From assembly GCA_037440525.1 (NCBI GenBank), contig JBBITW010000089.1, forward strand, positions 1 to 14,769: a DNA stretch of 14,769 nucleotides, written 5' to 3'. Source of the DNA: JBBITW01 sp037440525 (GTDB taxonomy: Bacteria > Desulfobacterota > BSN033 > UBA1163). Of this stretch, positions 1 through 6,604 are shown one piece after another. The position numbers and the translations under genes are program-made. A model generated the notes under the pieces. It made no database searches, was not told the origin of the DNA, and saw only the letters and a list, made by a program, of their open reading frames with translations. Position 1 is the stretch's first letter, and every line of letters begins with the position of its first letter.

Positions 1-23
1 AAGACCAAAAGTTTAAAATGATA

Positions 24-56
24 ATCCGTAACTCGTGCCCGTTAAATAATACGGAT
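24..56. promoter_or_regulatory. short inverted repeat upstream of the first response regulator
   Basis: ATCCGTA at 24-30 is the exact reverse complement of TACGGAT at 50-56, with a 19-base spacer. It lies just before the Shine-Dalgarno sequence (AAGGAGGAGG) of the gene starting at 79, so it could be an operator half-site pair or a weak leader hairpin. A 7-base match is short and may be chance. The first 78 bases hold no other recognisable feature. Confidence 0.2.
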
Positions 57-78
57 ATGATTAAAAAGGAGGAGGAAT

Positions 79-462
79 ATGCCAAAGAAGATTTTAATTG
101 TTGATGATGATCCAGATCTGGTAGAAGCTGTAACAATGATCCTCGAATCCAAGAATTATGAGGTTTCTGCAGCATATGGTGGGATTGAAGGGTTGGAGAA
201 GGCAAGGACGGAGAATCCCGACCTGATAGTCCTCGATGTGATGATGCCTGATAAAGATGGATATGTCGTCTGCAAGGAACTTAAAGCCGATCCTGACTTG
301 AGGAATATTCCTGTCCTCCTTCTTACAGCGGTTGTCTCAAAGATTTCTACATCCCGCTATACACAGCAGATGGGCCTTGAGACCGAAGCAGACGACTATA
401 TTGATAAACCTGTTGAGCCTGAGGTTCTTGTAAAAAGGATAGAAACGCTTCTTACCAAGTGA
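79..462 (+). CDS. single-domain (CheY-like) response regulator
   Basis: This is a 127-residue protein made only of a receiver domain. The acidic pocket is D9-D10-D11, the phosphoacceptor is D53 in the LDVMMPD motif, the conserved Thr is T83 (LLLTA) and the conserved Lys is K110 (DYIDKP). There is no output domain, so it must act by protein contact or as a phosphorelay intermediate. The stretch between T83 and the ADDYIDKP motif is several residues longer than in a typical CheY. A strong AAGGAGGAGG Shine-Dalgarno sequence lies a few bases before the ATG, so the start is secure. It is followed on the same strand by a receiver-PAS-kinase and then by hdrC/hdrB, and is probably their partner. Family assignment is firm; the signal and target are unknown. 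Confidence 0.95.
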   Translation: MPKKILIVDDDPDLVEAVTMILESKNYEVSAAYGGIEGLEKARTENPDLIVLDVMMPDKDGYVVCKELKADPDLRNIPVLLLTAVVSKISTSRYTQQMGLETEADDYIDKPVEPEVLVKRIETLLTK

Positions 463-474
463 TAGTATTTGAGA

Positions 475-504
475 TTTTGGTGAATGATTAATCATTCACC
501 AAAA
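475..504. promoter_or_regulatory. perfect 30-bp palindrome between the two regulator genes
   Basis: The arm TTTTGGTGAATGATT (475-489) is followed directly by its exact reverse complement (490-504), with no unpaired centre. It lies 12 bases after the stop of the response regulator and 22 bases before the ATG of the kinase gene. The downstream flank is A-rich rather than T-rich, so it does not look like an intrinsic terminator for the plus strand. It could be an operator for a dimeric regulator or an mRNA hairpin that sets the relative expression of the two genes. Confidence 0.6.
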
Positions 505-526
505 AAATCACTATGATGAAATAAAG

Positions 527-2029
527 ATGTCAGGACAGATAAATATTCTTGTAATAGATGATGAACAGATTATGCGGGAGGGTTGCTCACGTATACTCTC
601 CAAGAATGGCTGGGGTGTCATTACAGCCGAAAACGGAGTGCAGGGCCTTGAGGAGATTAAAGCACGATTGAATGAGATCGATGTGATACTCCTGGATTTG
701 ATGATGCCAGGGATGAGTGGAATGGAGGTTCTTGATCAGATAAGGACAATCGATCCAGCATTGCTTGTCATTGTAATCACAGGCTATGCTACAGTTGAAT
801 CGGCAGTGGAGGCAATGAAGAAGGGTGCTTATGATTTTATTCCAAAACCATTCACACCTGATCAATTAAGGATTGTGGTCAGGAGGGCCATTGAAAAAAG
901 GACGCTTCAGAAGGAAGCAGAGTTTCTCAGGAAGGAACGTGAGAGGTCACTTCGAGATGTTGCTACAGAAAAATCCAAGATCAAGACGATAATCAATTGT
1001 ATGGGGGATGGGGTATTGGTTTGTGACCGGGAGGGTTGTATAGTCCTTACGAACCCTGCTGCGAGTAGAATGTTAAAGGTCTCTGAAAATTCGATCCTCG
1101 GTAGTTTTCTTTCAAATTGCAACCTCGATCCTGATTTATCAAAGACGATTGAGGAAAGTCTAAAGACAAGGGATCTAAACTATACATCTGTTTCTCAAGA
1201 GTTGAGCATAGGAGAAAAAGGAGAAATCTTTCTCCGCGCCCATACAGCACCTGTTCGGAATGACCTCGGTGAAACTATAGGCTCTGTTACTGTCCTTCAA
1301 GATATAAGCCATCTAAAAGAGCTTGATAAGATGAAATCCGAGTTTATTGCAATGGTTGCTCATGAACTGCGAGCACCACTTGCCGCTCTGGAACAGCAAT
1401 TAAACGTAATCCTCAACAGGATGGCAGGAGATATAACAGAGAAACAGGAACAACTCCTTTCCCGTGCCAAAGAGAGAGCAAAAGGACTTCTCGAACTAAT
1501 TAAAGATCTTCTTGATCTCTCAAAGATTGAAGCCGGGAAGATGGTTCAGTATAAGGAACCTATCTCTCTCAAGGATATCATCCAAAAGGTTGTAGATTTG
1601 ATGAAGGCCGTAGCAGAAGAAAAAAAGATATATCTTGAATTTCAATCACCAAAACAAAATCCAATTATAAATGCAGATCGGATGGGCATGGAGGAAATCT
1701 TTACAAATATCATCTCCAATGCAATCAAATATACCCCTGAAGGAGGAAGGGTCTGGATAACTCTCGAAGAGGAAGGAGGGTTTACAAAAACTACAATCTC
1801 GGACACAGGTATAGGGATAAAAAAGGAGGATATACCAAGAATCTTTGATAAATTTTATCGCGTGAAGGATGCCGAAACACGCCGGATTACAGGAACAGGA
1901 CTTGGACTTTCCATTGTAAAGAGTATTGTGGAGGCCCACTTGGGTTCAATCTCTGTGGAAAGTGAAGCTGGAAAGGGAACAAAATTCACTGTCCTCCTCC
2001 CAAAAGAATCAAGTCCTGCGATATATTAA
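527..2029 (+). CDS. hybrid sensor: receiver - PAS - histidine kinase
   Basis: This 500-residue soluble protein has three modules. The N-terminal receiver (about 5-125) has D11-D12, phosphoacceptor D57 (LLDLMMP), T85 and K107 (FIPKPF), and resembles NtrC-type receivers. A charged helix at 125-150 leads into a PAS domain (about 150-265). The kinase core has phosphorylatable H279 in AHELRAP, an N-box with N398 (NIISNAIKY), a G1 box DTGIGI from D426 and a G2 box GTGLGLS near 456. No membrane segment or signal peptide is visible, so it should sense a cytosolic cue, perhaps redox or ligand through PAS. A receiver in front of the kinase suggests it is itself controlled by phosphorylation. The Shine-Dalgarno sequence is weak, but the receiver fold begins at residue 5, which supports this ATG. 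It lies between the CheY-like gene and hdrCB. Confidence 0.95.
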   Translation: MSGQINILVIDDEQIMREGCSRILSKNGWGVITAENGVQGLEEIKARLNEIDVILLDLMMPGMSGMEVLDQIRTIDPALLVIVITGYATVESAVEAMKKGAYDFIPKPFTPDQLRIVVRRAIEKRTLQKEAEFLRKERERSLRDVATEKSKIKTIINCMGDGVLVCDREGCIVLTNPAASRMLKVSENSILGSFLSNCNLDPDLSKTIEESLKTRDLNYTSVSQELSIGEKGEIFLRAHTAPVRNDLGETIGSVTVLQDISHLKELDKMKSEFIAMVAHELRAPLAALEQQLNVILNRMAGDITEKQEQLLSRAKERAKGLLELIKDLLDLSKIEAGKMVQYKEPISLKDIIQKVVDLMKAVAEEKKIYLEFQSPKQNPIINADRMGMEEIFTNIISNAIKYTPEGGRVWITLEEEGGFTKTTISDTGIGIKKEDIPRIFDKFYRVKDAETRRITGTGLGLSIVKSIVEAHLGSISVESEAGKGTKFTVLLPKESSPAIY

Positions 2030-2133
2030 CACAAATGCATTAAATACTTTATCATCGCACGTCGGTAATTCCTTTTCAAGGATCCTCCTGAATCGATTTT
2101 TTAAGAATCTAAATAGATGTGGGGAAAGAGACG

Positions 2134-2694
2134 ATGAACTATATCCTTTCAAAAGAAAGACTAAGACTGGCTCATGATATTAAAAACCTTACTGGTGAAA
2201 ATGTAATGCTCTGTTACCAGTGTAAAAAATGTACACTTGGTTGTCCATCAGCTTATGCAATGAATCTTAAGCCACACGAATTGATGCGTGCAATACAGCT
2301 TGGTCGAGAGGAAGAGATTTACTGGTCGGGAACAATATGGATATGTCTCTCCTGCGAAACATGTAATACCCGTTGCCCACAGGATATTAATATCCCTCGG
2401 GTCATTGACGGATTAAGGGAGAGGTCAAAAGGGTTGGACCATTACAACCCGTTTCCTTCGATACCTGCCATGCACAGGATATTTATGGCACTGGTGAGAC
2501 GCTTTGGAAGGGTTTATGAGCTCGGCCTGGCAATTCTCATCAATATGAGGATGCTTACACCTCTCAAGGATATAGATATGGCCTTTCCGATGTTGATGAA
2601 AGGCAAGCTCAAGCCCCTCCCTCATAAGAGCGAAGGAGCAAAAGAGCTCCGAAAGATACTTGCAAAGATTAGTGAACTGGAAGGAGTAAGATGA
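2134..2694 (+). CDS. hdrC: HdrC-like subunit, ferredoxin with two [4Fe-4S] clusters
   Basis: The 186-residue protein carries two cubane-cluster motifs: C27-x2-C30-x2-C33-x3-C37-P and C71-x2-C74-x2-C77-x3-C81-P. This is the layout of heterodisulfide reductase subunit C, which relays electrons to HdrB. The C-terminal part (about 100-186) is helical and basic, as in HdrC relatives; no clear membrane anchor is seen. An in-frame GTG at 2119 could add five residues, but the ATG at 2134 is preferred because a purine-rich GGGGAAAGAG lies just before it. The last bases overlap the ATG of hdrB (ATGA), indicating translational coupling. No hdrA is present here, so the electron donor is unknown. In non-methanogens the substrate is not coenzyme M/B disulfide and cannot be named from the sequence. 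Confidence 0.9.
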   Translation: MNYILSKERLRLAHDIKNLTGENVMLCYQCKKCTLGCPSAYAMNLKPHELMRAIQLGREEEIYWSGTIWICLSCETCNTRCPQDINIPRVIDGLRERSKGLDHYNPFPSIPAMHRIFMALVRRFGRVYELGLAILINMRMLTPLKDIDMAFPMLMKGKLKPLPHKSEGAKELRKILAKISELEGVR

Positions 2695-3563
2695 TGAGAT
2701 ATGCCTATTTCCCTGGATGTTCTCTCAGTTCTTCGGGTTACGATTATCACCTATCTTTAAAATATGTTTCCAAAGTCCTAAAAATTGATCTCCATGAAGT
2801 AAAGGATTGGGTTTGTTGTGGTGCATCTTCTGCACACTCCATCTCCCACCTTCTCTCTGTTGCACTCCCTGTCTTAAACCTCTCTCATGCAGAGAGGGAT
2901 GGCTTTGAAAGACTGATTGCCCCCTGCCTTGCCTGTCTCTCCCGATTTAAGGCAGCAAATGAGGAACTTAAACATGATCCTGATTTAAAGAATAAGATCC
3001 ACTCAATTTTTGATTACCAATATCAAGGTAATGTAAAGGTCTACCATCCTCTTGAAGTCTTTCATGAGATGGGGCTTGAGAGGATTCAAGAAAGGATAAA
3101 AAAGAAACTAAAGGGTCTAAGGATAGCCTGTTATTATGGATGTGTCCTCACACGTCCTCCTCGGGTGGCAAAATTCGATAATGTGGAAGATCCACAGAGT
3201 ATGGATTCCATTGTCAAAATCCTGGGTGCTGAAGCAGTGGAATGGTCTTTTAAAACCGAGTGCTGTGGTGTATCTATGACCCTTACAAGATCTGATATTG
3301 TTCTGAAACTATCAAATGATATCCTCCGGGAGGCTAAAGAGGCAGGGGCAAATGCCATCGCAACGTGTTGCCCTCTATGCCAGGCAAACCTTGATGGCCG
3401 CCAGAGACAGATAGAAGAAACTTACAATGTCCGCTACGGGATTCCCATACTCTATATAACCCAATTGATGGGGCTCTCCTTCGGCGCCTACCCCAAAGAG
3501 GTAGGTATTCAAAAGCTGATCACCAGTCCTCGCGAAGTCTTAGGTTCCATAGGTCTGATGTGA
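2691..3563 (+). CDS. hdrB: HdrB-like subunit with two cysteine-rich CCG domains
   Basis: This 290-residue protein has two CCG domains, the hallmark of heterodisulfide reductase subunit B. The first has C10, C42-C43, C79 and C82. The second has C147/C151, C191-C192, C226-C227 and C230. In characterised HdrB these cysteines bind two non-cubane [4Fe-4S] clusters that reduce a disulfide. All expected cysteines appear present, so the protein looks catalytically intact. It starts inside the end of hdrC and together they would form an HdrBC module. The natural acceptor here is unknown. The TGA stop lies within a 10-base direct repeat that flanks the downstream repeat element; without that insertion the gene would end after the same methionine with TAA. 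Family assignment is firm, function partly inferred. Confidence 0.93.
   Translation: MMRYAYFPGCSLSSSGYDYHLSLKYVSKVLKIDLHEVKDWVCCGASSAHSISHLLSVALPVLNLSHAERDGFERLIAPCLACLSRFKAANEELKHDPDLKNKIHSIFDYQYQGNVKVYHPLEVFHEMGLERIQERIKKKLKGLRIACYYGCVLTRPPRVAKFDNVEDPQSMDSIVKILGAEAVEWSFKTECCGVSMTLTRSDIVLKLSNDILREAKEAGANAIATCCPLCQANLDGRQRQIEETYNVRYGIPILYITQLMGLSFGAYPKEVGIQKLITSPREVLGSIGLM
3552..3561 (+). repeat. left target-site duplication of repeat copy A
   Basis: GGTCTGATGT here is repeated exactly at 3768-3777, on the two sides of the repeat element. It covers the last codons of hdrB and the T of its stop codon. The second copy is followed by AA, which would give a TAA stop in the same frame. This fits a duplication made on insertion; the true length may be 8-10 bases because the element boundary is ambiguous. 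Confidence 0.75.
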
Positions 3564-3767
3564 GGTTTCTGAAAAAGTTTCGGAATGACTGAGGAGGTAG
3601 GGTTCCAAACCCTTCGAATGCGCACATTAAGAAGTTAAATTGCTTACAATCGCTTCAAAAAAAACAAGCATTTTCAGGGTATTAATCATTGGTTTAGAAG
3701 TATCCGCTCGAAGGCTTTTCCACCCCACCTCCTCAGTCTATAAGACTCTTTTTAAATACTTCTTCAG
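3562..3767 (+). mobile_element. MITE-like repeat element, copy A
   Basis: A 206-bp element without an ORF. It starts with GAGGTTTCTGAAAAAGT and ends with ACTTCTTCAG; read from the other end, the right terminus begins CTGAAGAAGT. The two ends form an imperfect inverted repeat of about 60 bp. A perfect 12-base match, GACTGAGGAGGT at 3587-3598 with its reverse complement at 3727-3738, is followed inward by related CCCTTCGAATGCG and CGCTCGAAGG. Ten-base direct repeats flank it. Copy B (5579-5796) is clearly homologous throughout, differing by scattered substitutions and about 10 bases of extra sequence. It has the size, structure and lack of coding typical of a miniature inverted-repeat transposable element. 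The mobilising transposase is not in the window, so mobility is inferred. Confidence 0.85.
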
Positions 3768-3777
3768 GGTCTGATGT
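3768..3777 (+). repeat. right target-site duplication of repeat copy A
   Basis: Second copy of GGTCTGATGT, directly after the element's right end (ACTTCTTCAG). Joined to the upstream hdrB sequence it restores a continuous reading frame ending in TAA. Confidence 0.75.
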
Positions 3778-3839
3778 AAAAACAGGAAAGGGTATCCTTG
3801 AGTTTATTAGATGAATAAAAAGTGGCCTGTCCTGTTTTT
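3778..3839 (+). terminator. possible transcription terminator of the hdr operon
   Basis: AAAAACAGGA (3778-3787) can pair with TCCTGTTTTT (3830-3839), followed by a T-rich tail to about 3844. The loop is about 42 bases, long for an intrinsic terminator. In the inferred pre-insertion arrangement it would directly follow the hdrB stop codon, which supports the reading; copy A has pushed it about 216 bp away. Confidence 0.4.
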
Positions 3840-3867
3840 TTATTTTAAAATGAAAAAGGGATAGGAA

Positions 3868-4776
3868 ATGGGAATTAGATTATTCAAGCAACCAGAACTC
3901 GAAAGACCAATCATGTTTGTGGGGTGGCCTGGTATTGGAAACATAGGTATCATTGCAGTCAATGCGATAAAAGATATCCTGAGGGCAGAGGAATTTGGAG
4001 AGATTGAAAGCTGGGATTTTTTCTATCCTCGTAAGGTTGTCATCAGAAATGGTCTCCTGATAGATTTAGAGTTCCCAACGAACAGATTCTACTATAAGAG
4101 AATGGAAAAGAGGGATCTCATATTCTTTATTGGAGAGGAACAACCTTCAGAAGGGGGAAGAATGTATGCAAGCGGAGAAAAGGCCTATCGTATAGCAAAT
4201 TATGTATTGGATGTAGGTTTAAGGTTTGGATGCCAGAGGGTCTATACCTCTGGTGCATGTGTCTCCCCGGTCCACCATCAGATGAAGCCGAGAGTCTGCG
4301 CAGTTGCAAGTTCTCGTGAGGTAATGGAAGAAATAAAACACCTCCCCAATACTATATTAATGAGTGAATTGGGGGAGAGGAGAGAAGGAGAAGGTATCAT
4401 CACAGGTCTGAATGGCCTTTTACTGGCAATTGCCAAAAGAAGGGGTATAGAAGGAGCTTGCCTGATGGGAGAAATACCTGATTGGCTCTCCGGTGCCTCA
4501 TTCCCGTATCCAAAGGCCTCAAGATCTGTTCTCGAAGTCTTTTCAGAGATTTTAGAAATCAGTCTGGATCTCAGTTTTCTCGATAAGATAGAAAAACAGG
4601 TTGAGGAGATGATCGAGGGCTTCTATGAAAAATTCCCCTCCGAGATGAAGGAAGAATATGATCAGAGAAAGATGATGCTACAGACAAAACCAGGCACAGT
4701 AACCATTCAGGCACAGATATATATTGATGATCGTTTTAAAAAAGGAGGTGAAGGAGGTGGAGAAACCCCAAGTTGA
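3868..4776 (+). CDS. PAC2-family protein (proteasome assembly chaperone fold), paralogue 1
   Basis: The 302-residue protein has the N-terminal signature of the PAC2 (DUF75) family: a short hydrophobic strand then GWPGIGNIG at 19-27, followed by an alternating strand/helix pattern to about residue 235. The family includes eukaryotic PAC2 and archaeal proteasome-assembly homologues; bacterial members have no settled role. Residues about 235-280 are charged and probably helical, and the tail ends in GGEGGG. That tail is encoded by the Shine-Dalgarno region of the next gene, so it may reflect nucleotide constraint rather than protein function. No signal peptide or membrane segment is visible. No proteasome gene is in the window. 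It overlaps the second PAC2 gene and is probably co-translated with it. Upstream are repeat A and a weak terminator, so it likely has its own promoter. Confidence 0.88.
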   Translation: MGIRLFKQPELERPIMFVGWPGIGNIGIIAVNAIKDILRAEEFGEIESWDFFYPRKVVIRNGLLIDLEFPTNRFYYKRMEKRDLIFFIGEEQPSEGGRMYASGEKAYRIANYVLDVGLRFGCQRVYTSGACVSPVHHQMKPRVCAVASSREVMEEIKHLPNTILMSELGERREGEGIITGLNGLLLAIAKRRGIEGACLMGEIPDWLSGASFPYPKASRSVLEVFSEILEISLDLSFLDKIEKQVEEMIEGFYEKFPSEMKEEYDQRKMMLQTKPGTVTIQAQIYIDDRFKKGGEGGGETPS

Positions 4777-5569
4777 AATCTATCGCCACGCTGAACTTCA
4801 AACCCCTTCCCTTATTGTTTGCTGGCAGACCAAAGACATTGGAAAGATATCTTCTAAGGTAACCGAGTTTCTGATCGAAAATATCGAAGCTAAGGAGATG
4901 GCTGAAATCAAACCATTAGGTTTTTTTTCGTTTGGTGGAGCAAGATTCAAAGACGATTTGATCCAGGTTCCTGAAAGTAAATTCTGGGTTTGTGAAAAAA
5001 GTAATCTCCTAATCTTTAAAAGCGATGAACCTGAGTTTGAGCATTATAAATTTCTTAATACAGTTTTGGAATTTGCTGAATCATATGGTGGTTTTCAGGA
5101 AATCTATACAATCAGTGGAACTGTTTCTTTTACTCCCCATACTCATCCAAGAAGGATATTAACAGTTTTCAATCAGGCCAATCTCAAGGAGAGGCTTAAA
5201 GGATATGAATTAGAAGAGATGACCTGGGAGGGACCACCTGCGATAAGTAGTTATCTGCTATGGATGGCTAAAAAAAGGGGAATCCCTGGAGTAAGCCTCT
5301 GGCCTGAGATACCATTTTACCTCTCCCTGAGGGAGGATTTCAGGGCAATATCTCTTACCCTATCTTTTCTAAACAGGAAATTTAATTTAGACCTCGATTT
5401 AGAAGAATTTGATTCCGAGACCAAGATGCAAGAAGAGAAGTTGTTTTGGTTTAGAAGGGAAAACCCTGAAATAGATAAACATATTCAAAAATTGGAAACC
5501 GGTAATAGATTGGATGAGGAGGAACAATTAAAATTGATAAGAGAAATATACGACCTTTTCGAAAAATAA
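4757..5569 (+). CDS. PAC2-family protein, divergent paralogue 2
   Basis: A 270-residue relative of the preceding protein. The N-terminus (VEIYRHAELQTPSLIVCW) aligns with IRLFKQPELERPIMFVGW of paralogue 1, and later blocks such as YxISGTVSFTPHTHPR and AKKRGIPGVSLWPEIPFYLS match YTSGACVSPVHHQMKPR and AKRRGIEGACLMGEIPDWLS. The glycine signature GWPGIGNIG is degenerate here (CWQTKDIGKIS), suggesting a different or lost binding function. The GTG at 4757 is chosen because AGGAGG at 4743-4748 lies 8 bases upstream. In-frame TTG 4724, ATG 4727 and GTG 4748 are alternatives that would lengthen it. With this start it overlaps paralogue 1 by 20 bases. The pair may form a hetero-oligomer, as known for other PAC proteins; that is an inference. 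Confidence 0.82.
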   Translation: MEKPQVEIYRHAELQTPSLIVCWQTKDIGKISSKVTEFLIENIEAKEMAEIKPLGFFSFGGARFKDDLIQVPESKFWVCEKSNLLIFKSDEPEFEHYKFLNTVLEFAESYGGFQEIYTISGTVSFTPHTHPRRILTVFNQANLKERLKGYELEEMTWEGPPAISSYLLWMAKKRGIPGVSLWPEIPFYLSLREDFRAISLTLSFLNRKFNLDLDLEEFDSETKMQEEKLFWFRRENPEIDKHIQKLETGNRLDEEEQLKLIREIYDLFEK

Positions 5570-5578
5570 ACCACAATT
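5570..5578 (+). repeat. left target-site duplication of repeat copy B
   Basis: ACCACAATT begins directly after the TAA stop of the second PAC2 gene and is repeated exactly at 5797-5805, on the far side of the repeat element. This is a 9-base direct duplication consistent with transposition. Confidence 0.75.
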
Positions 5579-5796
5579 GAGACTTCTGAAAAAGTCCTGA
5601 ATTGACTGGGGAGGTAGGGTTACAAACCCTTCGAATGCGGACAATGAGAATTTAGATTGTTTACAATCGCTTTAAAGAAAATCAAACATTTTCAGGGTAT
5701 TAATCAATGGTGCCAAGCTATTATAGGTATCCGCTCGAAGGCTTTTCCACCCCACCTCCCCAGTCTATAAGACTCGTTTTAGATACTTCTTCAGAG
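5579..5796 (+). mobile_element. MITE-like repeat element, copy B
   Basis: A 218-bp non-coding element homologous to copy A and in the same orientation. It starts GAGACTTCTGAAAAAGT and ends ACTTCTTCAGAG. The inverted arms include the perfect 12-base pair GACTGGGGAGGT (5604-5615) with its reverse complement at 5754-5765. In copy A the same pair carries A/T instead of G/C, so both arms changed together. Nine-base direct repeats flank it. It sits between the converging PAC2 and HAD genes and, if transcribed, could fold into a long hairpin. There is no ORF of its own. Confidence 0.85.
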
Positions 5797-5805
5797 ACCA
5801 CAATT
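5797..5805 (+). repeat. right target-site duplication of repeat copy B
   Basis: Second copy of ACCACAATT, directly after the element's right end. It is outside any gene. Confidence 0.75.
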
Positions 5806-5814
5806 CTTTTACCC

Positions 5815-5851
5815 AAAAAAGACCTTATCTAAAATTTCTCCTAATAGATAA
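5815..5851 (-). terminator. weak terminator candidate at the end of the HAD gene
   Basis: On the minus strand a 7-base stem (TTATCTA with TAGATAA; plus-strand arms 5825-5831 and 5845-5851) overlaps the stop codon. It is followed by GGTC and a run of six T (plus-strand A run 5815-5820). The stem is short and AT-rich, so confidence is low. Confidence 0.3.
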
Positions 5852-6482
5852 TCAAATCCAGCAAAGCAAGATGGTCCTCTATGAAGGCATCACCTTTAAT
5901 CTCTCTATTCTTATAAGAAATGAATTTGATGCCTGAAGAAAGGGCAGCTTGCCGGTCCACTTCCGAGTCTCCAATAAAGATCGTCTCCTCCCTTTTTAAT
6001 TTGAACCTATCAATAATCTTCTCTATAGATTCGGGATTCGGTTTTGGATTCTTTACATCGAGGGCTGTAACCACCATATCAAAAAAAGGCCCGAGCCCGA
6101 ATCTCTCCATCACATGTTTCATAGAAGTCGTCCTGTTTGTATTGACCACCCTGATTATACCAATTGCCTTTAAAAGATTTAAAATCTGAAGGAGATAAGG
6201 CTCCATCTTTAAATATTCAACGTATCTCTTTAAATCAAACTCCTTCATCAATTCCAGGGCCCTTTTTTCAAGGTTATCATCCTTTCCAAAGATAAAATGT
6301 ATTGCCTCAAAAACTGTATGTGTATGGACATAATCCATCTCCTCTGGTCTGAGGGATTCCCTTCCGACCATGGCGCAGAGATCATTGTACAGTCTCGTGT
6401 TGGCTTCAATAGAATCGAAGAGAACCCCATCACAATCGTATATCACACAACGAACCTTCCATTTCTCTCTCTGATCGCCCAT
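5841..6482 (-). CDS. HAD-family hydrolase, phosphoglycolate-phosphatase-like
   Basis: A 213-residue haloacid-dehalogenase superfamily protein, most likely a small-molecule phosphatase. Motif I is YDCDGVLFDS, with nucleophile D16 and acid/base D18. Motif II is around VVNTNRT (T115), motif III Lys is in NPKPNP (K147), and motif IV is IFIGDSEVD (D172, D176). The region between motifs I and II (about 25-100) is a helical cap of the PGP/beta-phosphoglucomutase type. Motif I has Cys between the two Asp residues, which the family tolerates. The substrate cannot be read from the sequence. A GGAGG lies about 11 bases before the ATG on the minus strand. It converges on the second PAC2 gene across repeat copy B, and its upstream region faces repeat copy C. 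Confidence 0.88.
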   Translation of the reverse strand: MGDQREKWKVRCVIYDCDGVLFDSIEANTRLYNDLCAMVGRESLRPEEMDYVHTHTVFEAIHFIFGKDDNLEKRALELMKEFDLKRYVEYLKMEPYLLQILNLLKAIGIIRVVNTNRTTSMKHVMERFGLGPFFDMVVTALDVKNPKPNPESIEKIIDRFKLKREETIFIGDSEVDRQAALSSGIKFISYKNREIKGDAFIEDHLALLDLIIY

Positions 6483-6604
6483 TATACTTTATGCCTCCAT
6501 CTCAATTTAGATATTCCTCTCAGGATTTAATCTAATAATTGATTTAATCCTAACTTAATCCCTTTAAAATTTTCAATCTCCAATAAAAAAGCCTTTATTT
6601 ATCA

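Noticed and set aside
1926..2177. 83-codon plus-strand frame across the end of the kinase gene and into hdrC
   Set aside because: It is out of frame with two well-supported genes and has no recognisable domain or ribosome site of its own.
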